64,000 nucleotides of DNA from Mytilus trossulus (GCF_036588685.1 NC_086382.1:69103999-69167998); one strand, 5' to 3'; positions 1 to 11,870 are shown, counted from the stretch's first letter. The notes: generated by a model from the letters alone, not told the origin. A program made the numbers and translations.

Positions 1-31
1 TTATATATATAAAACAATATTATTGTCTTAC

Positions 32-3000
32 CTGTTCATTCGTACATCCTAGCTGTAATGCTTGTGTTCCCATTGAGGACATCTGTAGTGTTTCTGTCAC
101 GAAACATTCCTTCGACCACAACATACAGACGTAAATACACATTGCATGAGTAATGATACTAGGTACCAGGATTATAAATTAATACGCCAGACGCGCGTTT
201 CCTCTACATAAGACTCATCAGTGACGCTCTCAGATCAAAATAGTTTTAAAGCAAAACAATAACAAAGTTAAAGAGTATTAATGACCCAAAATTCAAAACA
301 CGTTGTGCCAGAAACTTTTTAGGTAAACTATACCTGGGATAAAAAATCCTTAGTTTTTTGAAAAATTCAAATTTTGTTACAGGAAATTAAAATGACCATA
401 TAATTGATAATCATGACGACACCGATGTGCGGACTACTGGGCTGGTGGTACACTCGAGGACAAAACGTCCACTAGCAGTGGCATTGACCCAGTGGTGTTA
501 TTAGTTATCAAAGGTACCAGGATTATAATTTGACATAAGGTATATTGTACGAACAAAACATTCTTTATGGTCACCCTTTGTTTCAAGGACGGATGAAATA
601 AATGCGTTAAAATTGAGAATGGAAATGGGAAATGTGTCAAAGAGACAACAACCCGACATAAAGCAGACAACAGCCAAAGGCCACCAATGGGTCTTAAATG
701 CAACGAGAAAATCCCACACCCAGAGGAGTCCTTCAGCTGACCCCTAAACAAATATGTTACCATTTCAGTGATAATGGACGTCATATTAAACTCCGAACTA
801 TACACAAGAAACTAAAATTAGAAATCATACAAGACTAACAATGACCTCTGATTTCGGACAGGCGCAAAAATGTGGGGAGTTAAAATTATTCTGAAGCATA
901 TTCATAATAAATCAACGCTTCCATATTCAGTACAGAATAAGAAGATAAGGAATGATAGTTTAAATGAGTTTATCTGACTAAATTAAGTATATGTTGAATC
1001 ATTATTTTATCACTTTTATTATCATACATTTAGACGTTAACACGGATTTCTGCTTATAATTTAAAGTATACCTGTCCTTTTCCACAAACTGTTGTTGTTT
1101 TGCATTCAGAAGGATGTGATACACCACTGCACTTTAAACATTGCACTGTAATTAATTTAACCAAATTAATTATAACAATTATCTTTGCATTATTGATAAC
1201 AAGTCTGGACACTAGAATTATTCGGTTAACCAGAAAATAGATTCAAACCTTATTCTCTCTGATTTTAACTTGCGATATAAATCTGAAACTGAAAATATGA
1301 TATATAATAACCAGCTTCTCTTCATTTGACAAAAAGAGTAAATTTCGAAAAGAATATTGGTATACATAAACATGTTAGAAGATGTGGTTATATAAATTTT
1401 CTTACACATCCTAAAATAATCTTGTAGAGGAGTGTGTTGATTAAAGCGAACACAACATTTAGCATAATTATATATTAGATATCGTATTCATGTATTTTTT
1501 TTTAAATCCTATAAATGCAGATTTAACTTCTGGCAAACCTTGTGAATTAATTTGTTTTCGTGGGTACCTATTTTCGTGGATTGAGGAAAACTGACACTTT
1601 CGTGGATATTCAATTTCGTGGTTTTGACAAAGTCTATATACAAGGCAACGGAAAATTTACAATTCATTGAACATTTAAATTCGTGGTTAACCTGTACCCA
1701 CAAAATCCACGAAATTTAGTATCCACCTAATATTAATGAATCCACAGTATATGAAAAAAGCAAATGCAAAATTTAAAGTGTTTGTAGAAATAATTATGAG
1801 TACTGTAGTATCAGTATGCTACGTTTCGTCTTCTTGCAAAGTTATAATATGTAACATGCATGTATAACTCGATCGGTACTGTTTTCAACCAGCTTTGATG
1901 ATTAGATACACATTTGTAGCGTTCTTCGACGTAACGACTGTCTAACCACATGGACAAACTATGAAATGGTTCAAATATTCAATGAAGTCCTGACAAAAGC
2001 ATGACTTTAGAAGCCACCTATGTCATCTAATTATAATCTACTCACCACATTGTGAACAAGTGTTTGGACATAGCTGATGAGAGATACAGTCATTCATACA
2101 AACATCAGAATGCTGATCCTTTAAGTTTTTACATGGTATTTGATCAATATCCATACACGTCGAGAAATTGACTGTTGTTTCTGAATAAGAAATTTATAAG
2201 ACAGTATAAAGCATATATTACAATTAAAAATGATTTATTAATTTCATAAGTATTAATTACATACTACATTTAGAGAAATAATCTAGATAAAATACACAGA
2301 CAAAAATTCAACAAGGAACTGTTTCAACCGATCAAATAAAAATATATCGGTAAACAAACACGTTAAGATTTTATATAACCGCAATTATTAATACACATAG
2401 TCAATGATGTTTACTTGCGGTGAACACAATTTATACAACAATGGATGATACTACAGTTGAATCTGTTATCTTTTTGTAAACACTTTGTAAAAAAGCATGC
2501 AGTTCGGTTTTTGATTGGTTTTTGATTCGTTTATTGCATAGTATTCGTTGACTATTGTATGTCGTTTCATATTTTTTCTTAAGTCATTGAAACCAGTGTT
2601 GTCTGTCTATTCCATACTTCATTTGTTATCATCATTAGTTACATTTAAAAAGTAAAAAACTGAACTCCGAGGAAAATTCAAAACTTAAATTCCCTACTTA
2701 AATGGCAAAATCAATGATAAAACACGTCAAACGAATAGACACTCTACTGTGCATTGCTCATGATTGGTGTACTCGAAAGAATATTCCTTTAAAAAAAATC
2801 ACACTTATTCAGTTTTATTGAAGTTCGTCTACGGATGTGTATTTTTTATTGGAACTAGATTTGCCTTCTCTTTACAAGTCTTACGTGTAATTAGATGCGT
2901 AACAGCTGGTTTCATGTGAAGTAAAACTGGAGGTTTGTTGTTGCATTTGTCAGTATTACAACACCCAGCATCAACATTCACTCGATAAGTACGTGATATA

Positions 3001-5219
3001 CCAGAATACTGATGACAAGTCTGAAATCATTAATTATAACTCAGCATTTACTCGATAAGTACGTGATATACCAGAATATTGAAGGCAAGTTTGAAATCAT
3101 TAATTATCATTCAACATTTAGAAAAATGTTCTACCCAATCTCGTCAATACAAACACACACACAAACACACGAATGATTGTAACTTTGACTTAATAGTTTA
3201 AATGTTTCACAAAATTTGATTAAGTATAATTTTGCATGATGATCTGACAGTATACATGATGTAGATTTCAATGGAAAAATATATCTGAATTAATGTTGAA
3301 GCAAAATCACTTACGTTGTTTGAGGCGCATCCTAATCGATAAGTTTCTCTAAATCGATCTGAAAATGTTTGAGTGGTAAAACAAAACTGAAAGACAAAAA
3401 TACTTTTGGTTTAAATTAACGAACTAACAATATGTAAGATGTATTACCGATTTAAAGAATCTTTATGCATTTGTAAAAATCAAACAAACACTGTTCAATT
3501 CTCGCCCCGTATGCTGCTTAAATGTGTTTAAAAACATCCTTCTGGTAAAATAAAAATGAAAGTTGGCCTGTCGAAAGTAAAGGTAAATCATAGGATTAGA
3601 AGAAATTGGTATCTTATTTTAATATCATGTTAGTCCGTGCAATGTCTAATCACCGTCAAAGATTCCAAAAAATAAGTTATAATGATATTTTTCAACATAA
3701 CGTATGAAGATAATCTTTAGTGAATACGAGCATGTACTAGTTACAGACAAAATATTAGTGTGTACTCACATCATCAGAATTTGGACATGTCTGTATTGTA
3801 TTACATGATGTGACGTCATCGATATCAGAACAGGAATAACACTGCAATGCTGATAAGATATAATCTTGTATCTAATGAAACCGGCCAGAGATTATTAATT
3901 TTATTTAATTTGTTCTCCTTTTGTAATATTCTGTAATGAATATGTAAAATCTGATTTCTCATGAATGTGCTTTAGAACTAGGTTAATGCGTTAAATGTCT
4001 TCAACATTGAAAAGGTAAAATAACGAAAATACTCTAATGAAAATTCAAAAATGGAAGGTCCCTACTGAAATGGCAAAATCAAATGCTAAATTCAGCAAAC
4101 GAATGTATAACAACTGTTATATTCCTACATGTAACTTGGAAGAGAAATTTTCTAGTGTTGAAATTGATTAGATAAATCTTATTGTAAGGCTAGGATGACA
4201 GTTGCATAACTTGCCATTATATAAACAACAATGTGTGATTTAATAAAAAAAAAAAACATACATAATATATCTAACATTTGTATTAATCATTCAAGATAGT
4301 ATCATTTGACAAACGTTTATAAGGCGTAAAGACAAAAGGGTGTGTTGTATTTTGAATTTGAGGCTAAATCATTATAACCTTGTCTAATACTTCCCCCTCC
4401 TTTGTGTTTTTGAATCGGAAGTATTAATACATTAAATACGCAAAACTTGTGCATTTAGCACATAGTGATATTCACACTATTTTGGGAACTATCTGAAATA
4501 AATATACAAAAAAAAATGTTTTGTGTTGGATTCGAGCGATTTTATTTGTAAACTTACGACATAGACCGCATGATCGTTTACATACAGTGGAAATACAAGC
4601 ACTACTACACATGGCAGGCCTATTTGAATTGATCCCTTTACAGAAGTTTGTGTCAATATCCTCACAAATATCAGCTTCATATCCACTCACGAACACTGGA
4701 AAAGATATTTTTCATATTTGTTTATATATTACGTACATAATTGTACAACGTAGGCTAAACAAAAGATTAACCCCAATTCCGTCCTCTATTTCTCCTGGTC
4801 GAATTATACCTATCTTCTGGTTTGTTCTTTTATGAACACGAATACTAGTTTCACATGTTGAGAAGAATTCCAGGACGTCAACAATTTATTTTCGACTTAT
4901 GAATTTGAATGTTCCTTTGAAACAGAAGTTGTTTCAGATAAAAGTAACAACAGAATGCTCCAAACTCGTTTCATTTATAGATCAAGAAATCCTAGAATCG
5001 TTCAGAAAGTAGCATTTAAGTAAAATGTTTGTAACTGAGTAACAGTTTGATTTTCAACGACCTATGATTCATAACCAGATGAGTCTGGTTAAATTGAAGC
5101 GCGAAAAGTTAAAAGCATTTGTATTTAGTTCCTACTAGCTGCTGTTAAACGATTTAGACAAAGCAAAATAAGATAAACTACTTACTCAAAATACATAAAA
5201 TAAGTGAAACTACGGACAT
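32..5219 (-). CDS. Secreted protein with alternating ShKT-like and Ly6/uPAR (LU) domains, 3' end beyond window
   Basis: Eight coding exons on the minus strand join with consistent phases: 5186-5219, 4558-4695, 3770-3849, 3315-3386, 2885-3020, 2046-2180, 1072-1145 and 32-109. Exon 1 starts MSVVSLILCIL and joins MFVSG across the first intron, giving a typical signal peptide. ShKT-1 follows (seven Cys, ending CKRSCGLC). Then comes a ten-Cys LU domain starting LQCYSC and ending GCCNTDKCN, then ShKT-2 (same Cys spacing, ending CPNTCSQC). A second LU domain starts QCLKCSG and continues past the left edge. Donors are GTAAG/GTGAG-like and every internal acceptor ends in AG. LU domains are disulfide-rich three-finger folds. 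ShKT folds occur in secreted enzymes, receptors and some venom peptides; family knowledge alone does not say which applies here. Function is unknown. Secretion is inferred, and a GPI anchor or membrane segment could lie beyond the window. Confidence 0.82.
160..310 (+). repeat. Interspersed repeat (CCAGACGCGCGTTT family)
   Basis: Contains the string starting GTACCAGGATTATAAATTA, then GCCAGACGCGCGTTTC and AGACTCATCAGTGACGCT. The same order recurs at about 19388-19510 and 36140-36290, with a short piece at 52100-52145. It lies in the intron or 3' region of the ShKT-LU gene. Coding capacity is not seen. Confidence 0.75.
617..875 (-). repeat. Dispersed copy of the repeat flanking the Penelope-like element
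   Basis: Runs from GAATGGAAATGGGAAATGTG through GACAACAACCCGACATAAAGC to GGACAGGCGC. It is the reverse complement of the sequence at 43918-44215 and 41895-42185. Given strand minus because its orientation is opposite to those copies. Confidence 0.75.
1548..1735. repeat. TTTCGTGG-rich interspersed repeat
   Basis: Several TTCGTGG units are followed by an inverted CCACGAAAT end near 1705-1720, suggesting a foldback element. A decayed relative lies at 46050-46155. No coding content seen. Confidence 0.55.
2046..2180 (-). other. Exon 6: second ShKT-like domain
   Basis: A 135-nt exon, phase 1 at both ends, with Cys spacing C-7-C-10-C-3-C-5-C-3-C-2-C, nearly identical to exon 2. The short stretch DIDQIPC aligns with DIDTNFC of the first domain. 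Acceptor TTATTCAG, donor GTGAG. Confidence 0.8.
2885..3849 (-). other. Exons 3-5: complete LU (three-finger) domain 1
   Basis: Three exons encode the domain: 3770-3849 (80 nt, phase 1 in, 0 out), 3315-3386 (72 nt, 0/0) and 2885-3020 (136 nt, 0 in, 1 out). The ten cysteines fall as LQCYSC, one before NTIQ, TCP, FCF, LGC, TCH, GCC and DKCN. That is the canonical LU set including the closing CCxxDxCN motif. A linker of about 17 residues (KPPVLLHMKPAVTHLIT) follows before the next ShKT exon. For exon 3 I chose the acceptor at 3850 rather than the AG seven bases further in, because only the former keeps frame with exon 2 and gives the usual LxCxxC start. Confidence 0.8.
2970..3110. repeat. Tandem duplication of about 70 bp covering an exon edge
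   Basis: The block containing CTCGATAAGTACGTGATATA and CTGAAATCATTAATTAT occurs twice, about 70 bp apart, with the start of a third copy at 3108. The first copy holds the start of exon 5 and its acceptor. In the second copy the acceptor CAG reads CAA on the minus strand, so it should not be spliced. Confidence 0.8.
4558..5219 (-). other. Exons 1-2: signal peptide and first ShKT-like domain
   Basis: Exon 1 (5186-5219) is 34 nt, so its last base is completed by TG of exon 2 to give an ATG codon inside the signal peptide. Exon 2 (4558-4695, 138 nt) is phase 1 at both ends. It carries a Cys pattern C-7-C-10-C-3-C-4-C-3-C-2-C, which is one Cys more than the six of classical ShK. The donor is CTTAC read on the plus strand (GTAAGTT on minus). 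A start further upstream is not needed because exon 1 already provides a hydrophobic leader. Confidence 0.8.
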
Positions 5220-7208
5220 GTTGAGATAGTTTGACCCCAATACAGGATATAATCACTGTGTGACAGATAAGCACGGTTATTGATACACTGATGTTTCCTT
5301 AGATAGCCTTTATTTGAATCAAATTTCATTTGACATATTTACCATCATGTTGTACGTAATGTCCAGACAATATTACATGTATGTAATATTTGTAAAAACA
5401 CTTGGAGTTTACATGATCTCAGTAGAGTGTAAAAATTCACAGTTATGAGGAAATAACAGATAACATCATAACAAGAAAATAACAAATGAACAGACAAATA
5501 CTTCATTGAAAACTCAAAACTGTGACGACAAACTCCCCAACAATCGGAGGAGAAGTCAGATAGTGGTTCCTTTACTCGTATAGTCTTTTGTTCTATATTT
5601 TGTCTCATTAGTGGTCATAAATTACAACTAACTTAGATATAAAGTCTTTATCAATGAATTATAGAAAATTCAAGTTATCGTAGCACAATATGTAAGCAAT
5701 TTACTAAAATCAATTAATCAAAGTTCCGTACATTGTAACTCTGGAGCCACACACCTGAAAATTCGAGAGAATCAAATTGGATCAAAAACCTTTCATCAAT
5801 CTAAGTAAAATGTAAATTTTAAAGCAAGTTAATTTAGGAACACTGCGATTTGTTAAAAAAAGCCTTTAATGTATCAGTTACAATTGAGTTAATGGAACTC
5901 TGAAATGACAAACCAGAAACTCGACAAAAAACAAGGGAGGTTACTTTCATCAATCCCCACAATAATGTGAAGGTAAGAAATCGATTTAAAAATACTGAAG
6001 ATTATGCTTGATTTGGCAAAATCTAAGTGTCAAATTTCTATAACTCGGAAATGACAAATCCAAACATATAAAACAATATATAAAGGCAGATTTCTTCTGT
6101 TATTGTAATTTTTTGTCTACAGTTTGTTTGAGGACATGTTAGTCATCGTACGAAATGCCAAGGGACGCAGGAACAATGATATAAAAAAAAACACAAAGTG
6201 GTCGACGGGGGCGAATCAAACTATGTATACAAAAGATCATGTTTGAAATAAATCCCTGTTTGACAATATTTGTCATTACCGTCATCATCATTAGTATTAG
6301 TAGAAGTGGTAAGTTTGTTGGTAGTTGCAGTTATAATTGATATCATGATGTTGTTTATTTCAAGTATATCCATGTAGATCTATATGACATTGTCAACTGT
6401 ATTTTGCAGATTAAATTTTGTTAAGAATAATGTTAAAGCTTAAATGTGTATTATAATTGTGTCTCAATAAAAATCAAATCGCTACTTTAAAGTGGAAAAT
6501 GAATGAAATTAAGTCATTATTTTATAGATGTTTTTTTTCTCATTAAAATTACTACACGTGATAGTATTGTCCTGCAGTGCCGACGACATTGCTGGACACG
6601 ATCTATAAGAAGACGGATGTCGATATTAAAGTGGAGTATAATATTAGCGTATTTTATTAAACGTTGGTATTATTATAATCAAGTAGTCAGCATAATTGTT
6701 TTCATTCAATTAGAAATCAACTCAACGACCGAATTCCCCACAAGACTTCTTGTCATAAAATGGGTCAAGCTATATCAATGTTTTTTTTTTTATAGATATC
6801 AATCTAAATTAGCACTATATAATCTATGGTGTAATGTTTTATTTCAAGTTCTGTTGCATACTGCTTTATACATGTACGCAATAAAAATGTACACACTGTT
6901 AATTGAGACATAGGTTAAACGAAATTTCACAAATGAAATTTCAAGACACATATATTACTAATAAAAAAAAATGTACTGGCCTAAAAAAGTCTCATAATGT
7001 TCATAGGCTTAATAAAAGAATCATAAAAAAAAATAAAAAATGAGATACAGTTGGGTTGCTTATAAGACATTTATGCATAAAGCTCGTGGATATAGTTGAG
7101 AAAAATCAAACATCACCGTATGGTTTTCTTTCAACGATGAGCTAAAAGCATACCGTATCTAAAGCTTAAAATGGCCTTGTGAATGTAAAAGTCCTAAATT
7201 TGTTTTAA
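5220..7208. other. Intergenic stretch without recognised genes
   Basis: AT-rich sequence upstream of the ShKT-LU gene. Short open frames (for example 6503-6913 plus) are rich in I, Y and F, have no recognisable domain and look like chance. Any promoter of the ShKT-LU gene should lie just above 5219, but I see no convincing TATA element. Confidence 0.4.
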
Positions 7209-7211
7209 GAG

Positions 7212-7325
7212 GCCCGGTGGTCTTTCCGCTTCTTATCGCTGTGTTTAAGACCCATATGTGGCCTTAGGCTGTTTGCTGCTCTTTGGTTGGGTTGTTGTTT
7301 CCTTGACACGTCTCCACGGTTGGTT
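7212..7325 (+). repeat. Partial copy of the Penelope-flank repeat
   Basis: Contains GACCCATATGTGGCCTTAGGC, TTTGGTTGGGTTGTTG and CTTGACACG, matching the 3' half of the copies at 41895-42185 and 43918-44215 in the same orientation. Confidence 0.65.
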
Positions 7326-7788
7326 GATATTCAGAGCAATCTGATGTGTGTTTATTGCAAATTCAATCGATTTTTCTTATTATGTTACCATCTTATCCGT
7401 TCGTAAACGCTAATCTACAACTGTGAACGTACATTGACATAACAAATGAACTTTCAATTCTAGGATATTTTTTTTTCTTCAAAACTTCATAGTAAAAGTG
7501 GTACAGTTTTAGCCATAAAAGGAGTTCCTATAGGAAATTGCATTGTCAATATTTACAGAAATGCAACCTATACGTATATATCGATGGCTGATCCATTCGC
7601 CCACACATCTGTATGGTGAATGGATCATACAAAACCGAAAACAATAGTCAAAATTATTATGTTTTCTTAAAGTTGTATGCGCATGTTCTTTGATATTTGA
7701 CCTAGAAAAAAAGGTAAAATATTATCGAATTCATATACTAGAACATCAACTATTTGTATTATGAATCAACAAAACTTACAATAATAAG

Positions 7789-8746
7789 TAGAGATGTCAA
7801 CGAGTACTCGAGTACTCGAGTATCGCTCGGTAGTACCGAGTATCGATTACCAAAACAGTAAGCGACTAATCGGCTGCATGTAAGAATTATGTTGCTTTCT
7901 TCAGTTTAAATAAAACATATTTGTATTCATAGCATCTCCCTGGAAATTATATATTTTTTCAAAATAAATAAATACTCGATATATGAACATGAGCATTTTT
8001 TCCACGCCTGATACTTCTTGCACTCCTCGACCTATATGTACAGTCAGAGGATACATTTATCAGCAGAACTAATAGCTGCATGTACATAACACATTTGGGA
8101 ATTTGCTACATCATGAAAAGGTTAACCGATATTATCTAAGAATATGAACAATCTTGTTTCACCCCCAGAAAAATGATTAATGGCATGAGAAATTTCTAAT
8201 CATCACCTCTTAATTTGTTGATCATTAAAAGAGAGACGAAAGATACCAAAGGGACAGTCAAAATCATAAATCTAAAACAAACTGACAACGTCATGGATAA
8301 AAATAAAAAAGACAAACAGAAAAACAGAAAAACAATAGTACACATGACACAACATAGAAAACTAAAGAATAAACAACACGAACCCCACCAAAAACTAGGG
8401 TTGATCTCAGGTGCCCCGGGAGGGTAAGCAGGTACGTAGTTTATGTATCCAATAAATGTGTGTGTTTTACTGTTATTAAATACTGTTGTTTTAGTAATAT
8501 TTTTTCTATAGATTATTTATATAATTAACAACTGATTATATTATTTTCAACTTACGTAAACAAAAAATGTAGTGAATTAGCTATATGCCATTATTTAAAC
8601 GTCCTAGGACTATTATTTATTCCTAGGTAATAATTTACGTTTCTTAGACGTATGCATGTACATTAAATGGCAGTAAGTTTTTATTTTGTAAATGTTTTAC
8701 CGAGCGAGTACTCGAGTAGTAGATCTTCACCGAGCTGACATCTCTA
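7789..8746. mobile_element. hAT-like non-autonomous DNA transposon
   Basis: Terminal inverted repeats start TAGAGATGTCA (7789) and end TGACATCTCTA (8746), followed inward by CTCGAGTACTCG-type palindromes. The flanks ATAATAAG (7781-7788) and ATAAAAAG (8747-8754) agree at 7 of 8 bases, as expected for an 8-bp target duplication. No transposase frame is seen. Another repeat (8213-8440) is nested inside. Confidence 0.75.
8213..8440 (+). repeat. Interspersed repeat nested in the hAT-like element
   Basis: Starts near AGAGACGAAAGATACCAAAG, passes CACATGACACAACATAGAAA and ends at GGTGCCCCGGGAGGGTAAGC. Relatives occur at 28475-28620, 29050-29170 and 59450-59650 (same strand), and at 11600-11870 (opposite strand). 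The 70-codon open frame in it is a by-product. Confidence 0.75.
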
Positions 8747-9933
8747 ATAAAAAGTTATCACTTCCCTGGAGATGGATCACTTCACATTTTGTTTTACCTA
8801 AATATGTCCTTTTTCTGAGATAGACCATAATTATTGGAATTCAATAAAATTTCACAATCTGGCAACGCAAGTTTTGCCGAATTTTATCATCAATTGAGTT
8901 CAAATCAATGAAAACATAATATTTTTAAGATTATGTCTGTAGGAAGAAAAACTCTAAAAAAGATAGTAATGAAAAAGAGTAATACAAAAAAGGGAGACAC
9001 AACACTATATTGATATTTTTTGTAAAGTTTCCAACTTGATGTATCGGCTACTATGTTATAAAATTGAAAGTGTGAAGATCGCGGAATTTAGTTTTGAACA
9101 CATTCGAAGAACGTATAAATCTAGTATGATAGTTGTGTAGGGTGAAATCTTGACCTCGAAATAAAGCTATCTTTATTTATATCATAAGTGGACTTAAAAG
9201 ACTTTAGAACTCACATGACTGTCTACTTTAATTTGAGATAGGGATATCTTCAAAAAATAGTTTATACCCATGAGTTATCACAGGAAAGCTTGCTATTACT
9301 GGACTTGATTTTCTTCAATAGTATTTTTGCCTGTTGCTATCCATGAACGTTTTTGACGGTGTTATTCGTATTTGAAAATGCTGTAAATTTGACCCAAATA
9401 ACACAGGGTAAGGCTGATGAATTGACTCCATTATTTTATTTTATTAACATTTCTAACCTTGTTTTCTTCAATTGTTAATTGCGTTTTAATCATTGAGTAG
9501 TAACTTTATTCAGATTGCACGTCTATATTAAGATCAGAATTAAACGCATGTCATAATTAAAAATAGAATAAACAGAAAGTTGCCTCTTGATAAATTCGGA
9601 ACAAAATGTCCATGAATATCGTACGATTTGGTGATATAAAATCTTCGAAGGCTGATAAATATCGAATACAATTTGCATCTTTCCCTTCCATGAATTTGAA
9701 GGGAGGGAACACTATTCAGTAACATATTAAACATATAACTCGGGACTGTAAACATCAGTGTAAACCCAACTTCTGTGTTAATTAATGTTCATGTACAAAT
9801 ACAAATCCTGCAGCCATCTGCTGCATGTAATAATTCAATAATTTAATGAAAAGTAATTGTACCACTATCTGATTAACAGGTTTAATTTATGAAACGCAAC
9901 GTTCAGTTTTATTGGTCAGCATTAAATGTTTGA
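8747..9933. other. Intergenic stretch without recognised genes
   Basis: No exon-like or repeat signal that I can support was found here. Confidence 0.3.
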
Positions 9934-11035
9934 CATGTGTTATCGCCTATTAGACCTTTTCAAAATCTCTCGACACCGACTAATGACACCTACAGTTTAC
10001 AGATAAAATGGATGGGTCGTCTCAAAGACAAAAACCATCATGATTATCATTACGTAACATATTGGATTGGCGGTTTTTTACTGTTTTGATTAAATAGTTT
10101 AAGAATACATATCAAACAAATAAATAAATAAATAAATATATGAATGCTGGCCGGATGCAGCCATTTCTTTCGCCTTTTCGCGTTTTCTTGACTTCCCCTT
10201 TCATTTTGCAAACGCGAATTAGGAATTCGAGAAATCGAGAAATCGGGAAATCGAGAAATAGGGAAATCGAGAAATCAAAAACGCCAAAACACGAAAACGC
10301 AAAAACTCAAATGAATTTTTGCTTTCTCTTATTTCCCTATTTCCCAATTTCTTGATTTCTCGATTTCACGATTTCTCAACTTTTCCCCAAAAACACGAAA
10401 AGGGGAAAAGCCCGCAAGCGTCCACATACATATTTCTCTGTCATGTAATATTCTTATTTTGTATGTATTTGCACGACATTTCATGTTGAATTTATTTAAA
10501 AACAAATATTCCAATCATTCTGAATCCTAACCCATTTTCTCTTCACTTTTGTGATTATATTAGTCTTTCGCCAAATATTTGCCGCATGCCAATAACGATT
10601 TTTTAAATTTGTTGGTGTAAAAGTTTTTATGATTTTCTTTTTTAAATGAAAATGAATACTGGACCGTCCGTCCGTATCACACTTGTGAACACGACCAACT
10701 TGGTGTTTTTCCACCGATCTTGTTTGATTAAATATCAACTACGTCAATAAAACATGATTTGTTCTTTTCGTTTTCCAAATTCAAATAGGACAGCTAGAAG
10801 CTAAACGTCTAAAAGATGAAATGTGACTTAAAGTATATCATTTTCTTTATAATAAATTTAAAAACAAACATGTCATTTGGACTCTGTAGGAAAGTTTTAT
10901 CATTGTCAATGATTGAAAGCAATAAAATCAATAATGATCTCCATTTTTTTTAGACGACCTTCACATTTTGCCTGTCGTAGTCGTTCTCAACTGTAGGTGT
11001 CGAGAGATGTTGAAAAGGTCTATTAATGACACACA
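9934..11035. mobile_element. Possible inverted-repeat element
   Basis: The left arm (about 9934-9998) contains TAGACCTTTTCAAAATCTCTCGACACC. The right arm (about 10989-11035) contains the reverse complement with few changes. The arms lie about 1.1 kb apart. I could not define target duplications, so it may be a chance foldback or a decayed transposon. Confidence 0.45.
10160..10430. repeat. Palindromic GAGAAATC simple-repeat foldback
   Basis: Repeated GAGAAATC/GGGAAATC units (10225-10275) face their complements GATTTCTC (10345-10375) across a short loop of ACGAAAACGC-type sequence. Outer arms with CGCCTTTTCGCGTTTTC and AACACGAAAAGGGG also pair loosely. Non-coding. Confidence 0.6.
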
Positions 11036-11379
11036 TCATATAAAGAGAACCCTTGACTTTTCGTATATTTAATACGTTAATTTGTAATAATCATGCTTTA
11101 CATTACATTCATTCTCACAATATTATTAAGGCACAGGCTAACACATACACCATCCCACTTTAACTACATTTTAGATATGAAAACGATTGAACGTGAATAT
11201 ATACATCGCCATGACGTTCTGACTTTAGGCATACATATTGCAATGGTTTTTATGTATTATATCCATTCTATTTTGCAAATCTTTTACTTTTTTTTAGCAA
11301 TCATGAAATCTTATTTTTTTTCGTTTATAAATTGTGGCTTAAATTGGTATTTCTAAATGACATATTTAATCCTGTTAAT

Positions 11380-11870
11380 TAGAATCCAAACAACTGCATT
11401 TCCAAAATTATTTGAAACGACTGTTTCTTTGGTGAAGTTGTATGCAATCAATTGTAAATGTTACGGACACCATCACGAGTTGGTTAACCATTATGTAACT
11501 ATCTGTTTTACAGATGAGAGCGGGTATGTTCCAAATTTCGTTAAATCGATCCCGTCCCTTTTTTACGAATGTGACCTACCGATTGAAAATTGTTACTGGG
11601 TTTGTACTAACATGAGCAACACAGCAGTGGTGCCACATGTTGAACAGGATCTGAAAACCCTGCCGGAACACCTTAGATCATCCCCATTTTTGATGGGGTT
11701 GTGTTGATTATGATTTTTTTTTTGGTTTTCTATGTTTTGTTTTCTGTACAAATGTACTATTATTTGTCTGTTTGTCTTTTTTGTCTTTTTTGCCACGGAG
11801 TTAACATTGTCAGGTTATTATCAACTTGTGATTTTGAATGTCCCACTGGTATATTTCGCTCCGCTAGTTC
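11380..11870 (-). repeat. Longer copy of the 8213-type interspersed repeat
   Basis: On the minus strand this holds the same 3' part as 8213-8440, preceded by a segment with GCACCACTGCTGTGTTGCTC and AACCAACTCGTGATGG. A 116-codon plus-strand open frame across it has no recognisable domain and is not annotated as a gene. Confidence 0.6.

Larger units (their letters stand above)
32..1145 (-). other. Exons 7-8: second LU domain, incomplete at window edge
   Basis: Exon 7 (1072-1145, 74 nt) begins VQCLKCSG and ends in phase 0 at GTATAC. Exon 8 (32-109, 78 nt) begins ECFVTE and contains LQLGCTNE, the counterpart of RLGCASNN in domain 1. Six of ten LU cysteines are present; the CC and DxCN end must lie left of position 1. 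The acceptor of exon 8 is T/G-rich rather than strongly pyrimidine-rich, so its exact edge is less sure. Confidence 0.7.

Noticed and set aside
3770-3842. Exon 3 of the ShKT-LU gene starting at the inner AG (TGTTATTCC)
   Set aside because: It would shift frame relative to exon 2. The outer AG seven bases earlier keeps phase and gives the LQCYSC start.
6503-6913. 136-codon plus-strand gene
   Set aside because: Low-complexity I/Y/F-rich translation, no signal peptide, no domain, no plausible splice partners.
11357-11707. 116-codon plus-strand gene
   Set aside because: Lies inside an interspersed repeat shared with 8213-8440 and shows no domain.
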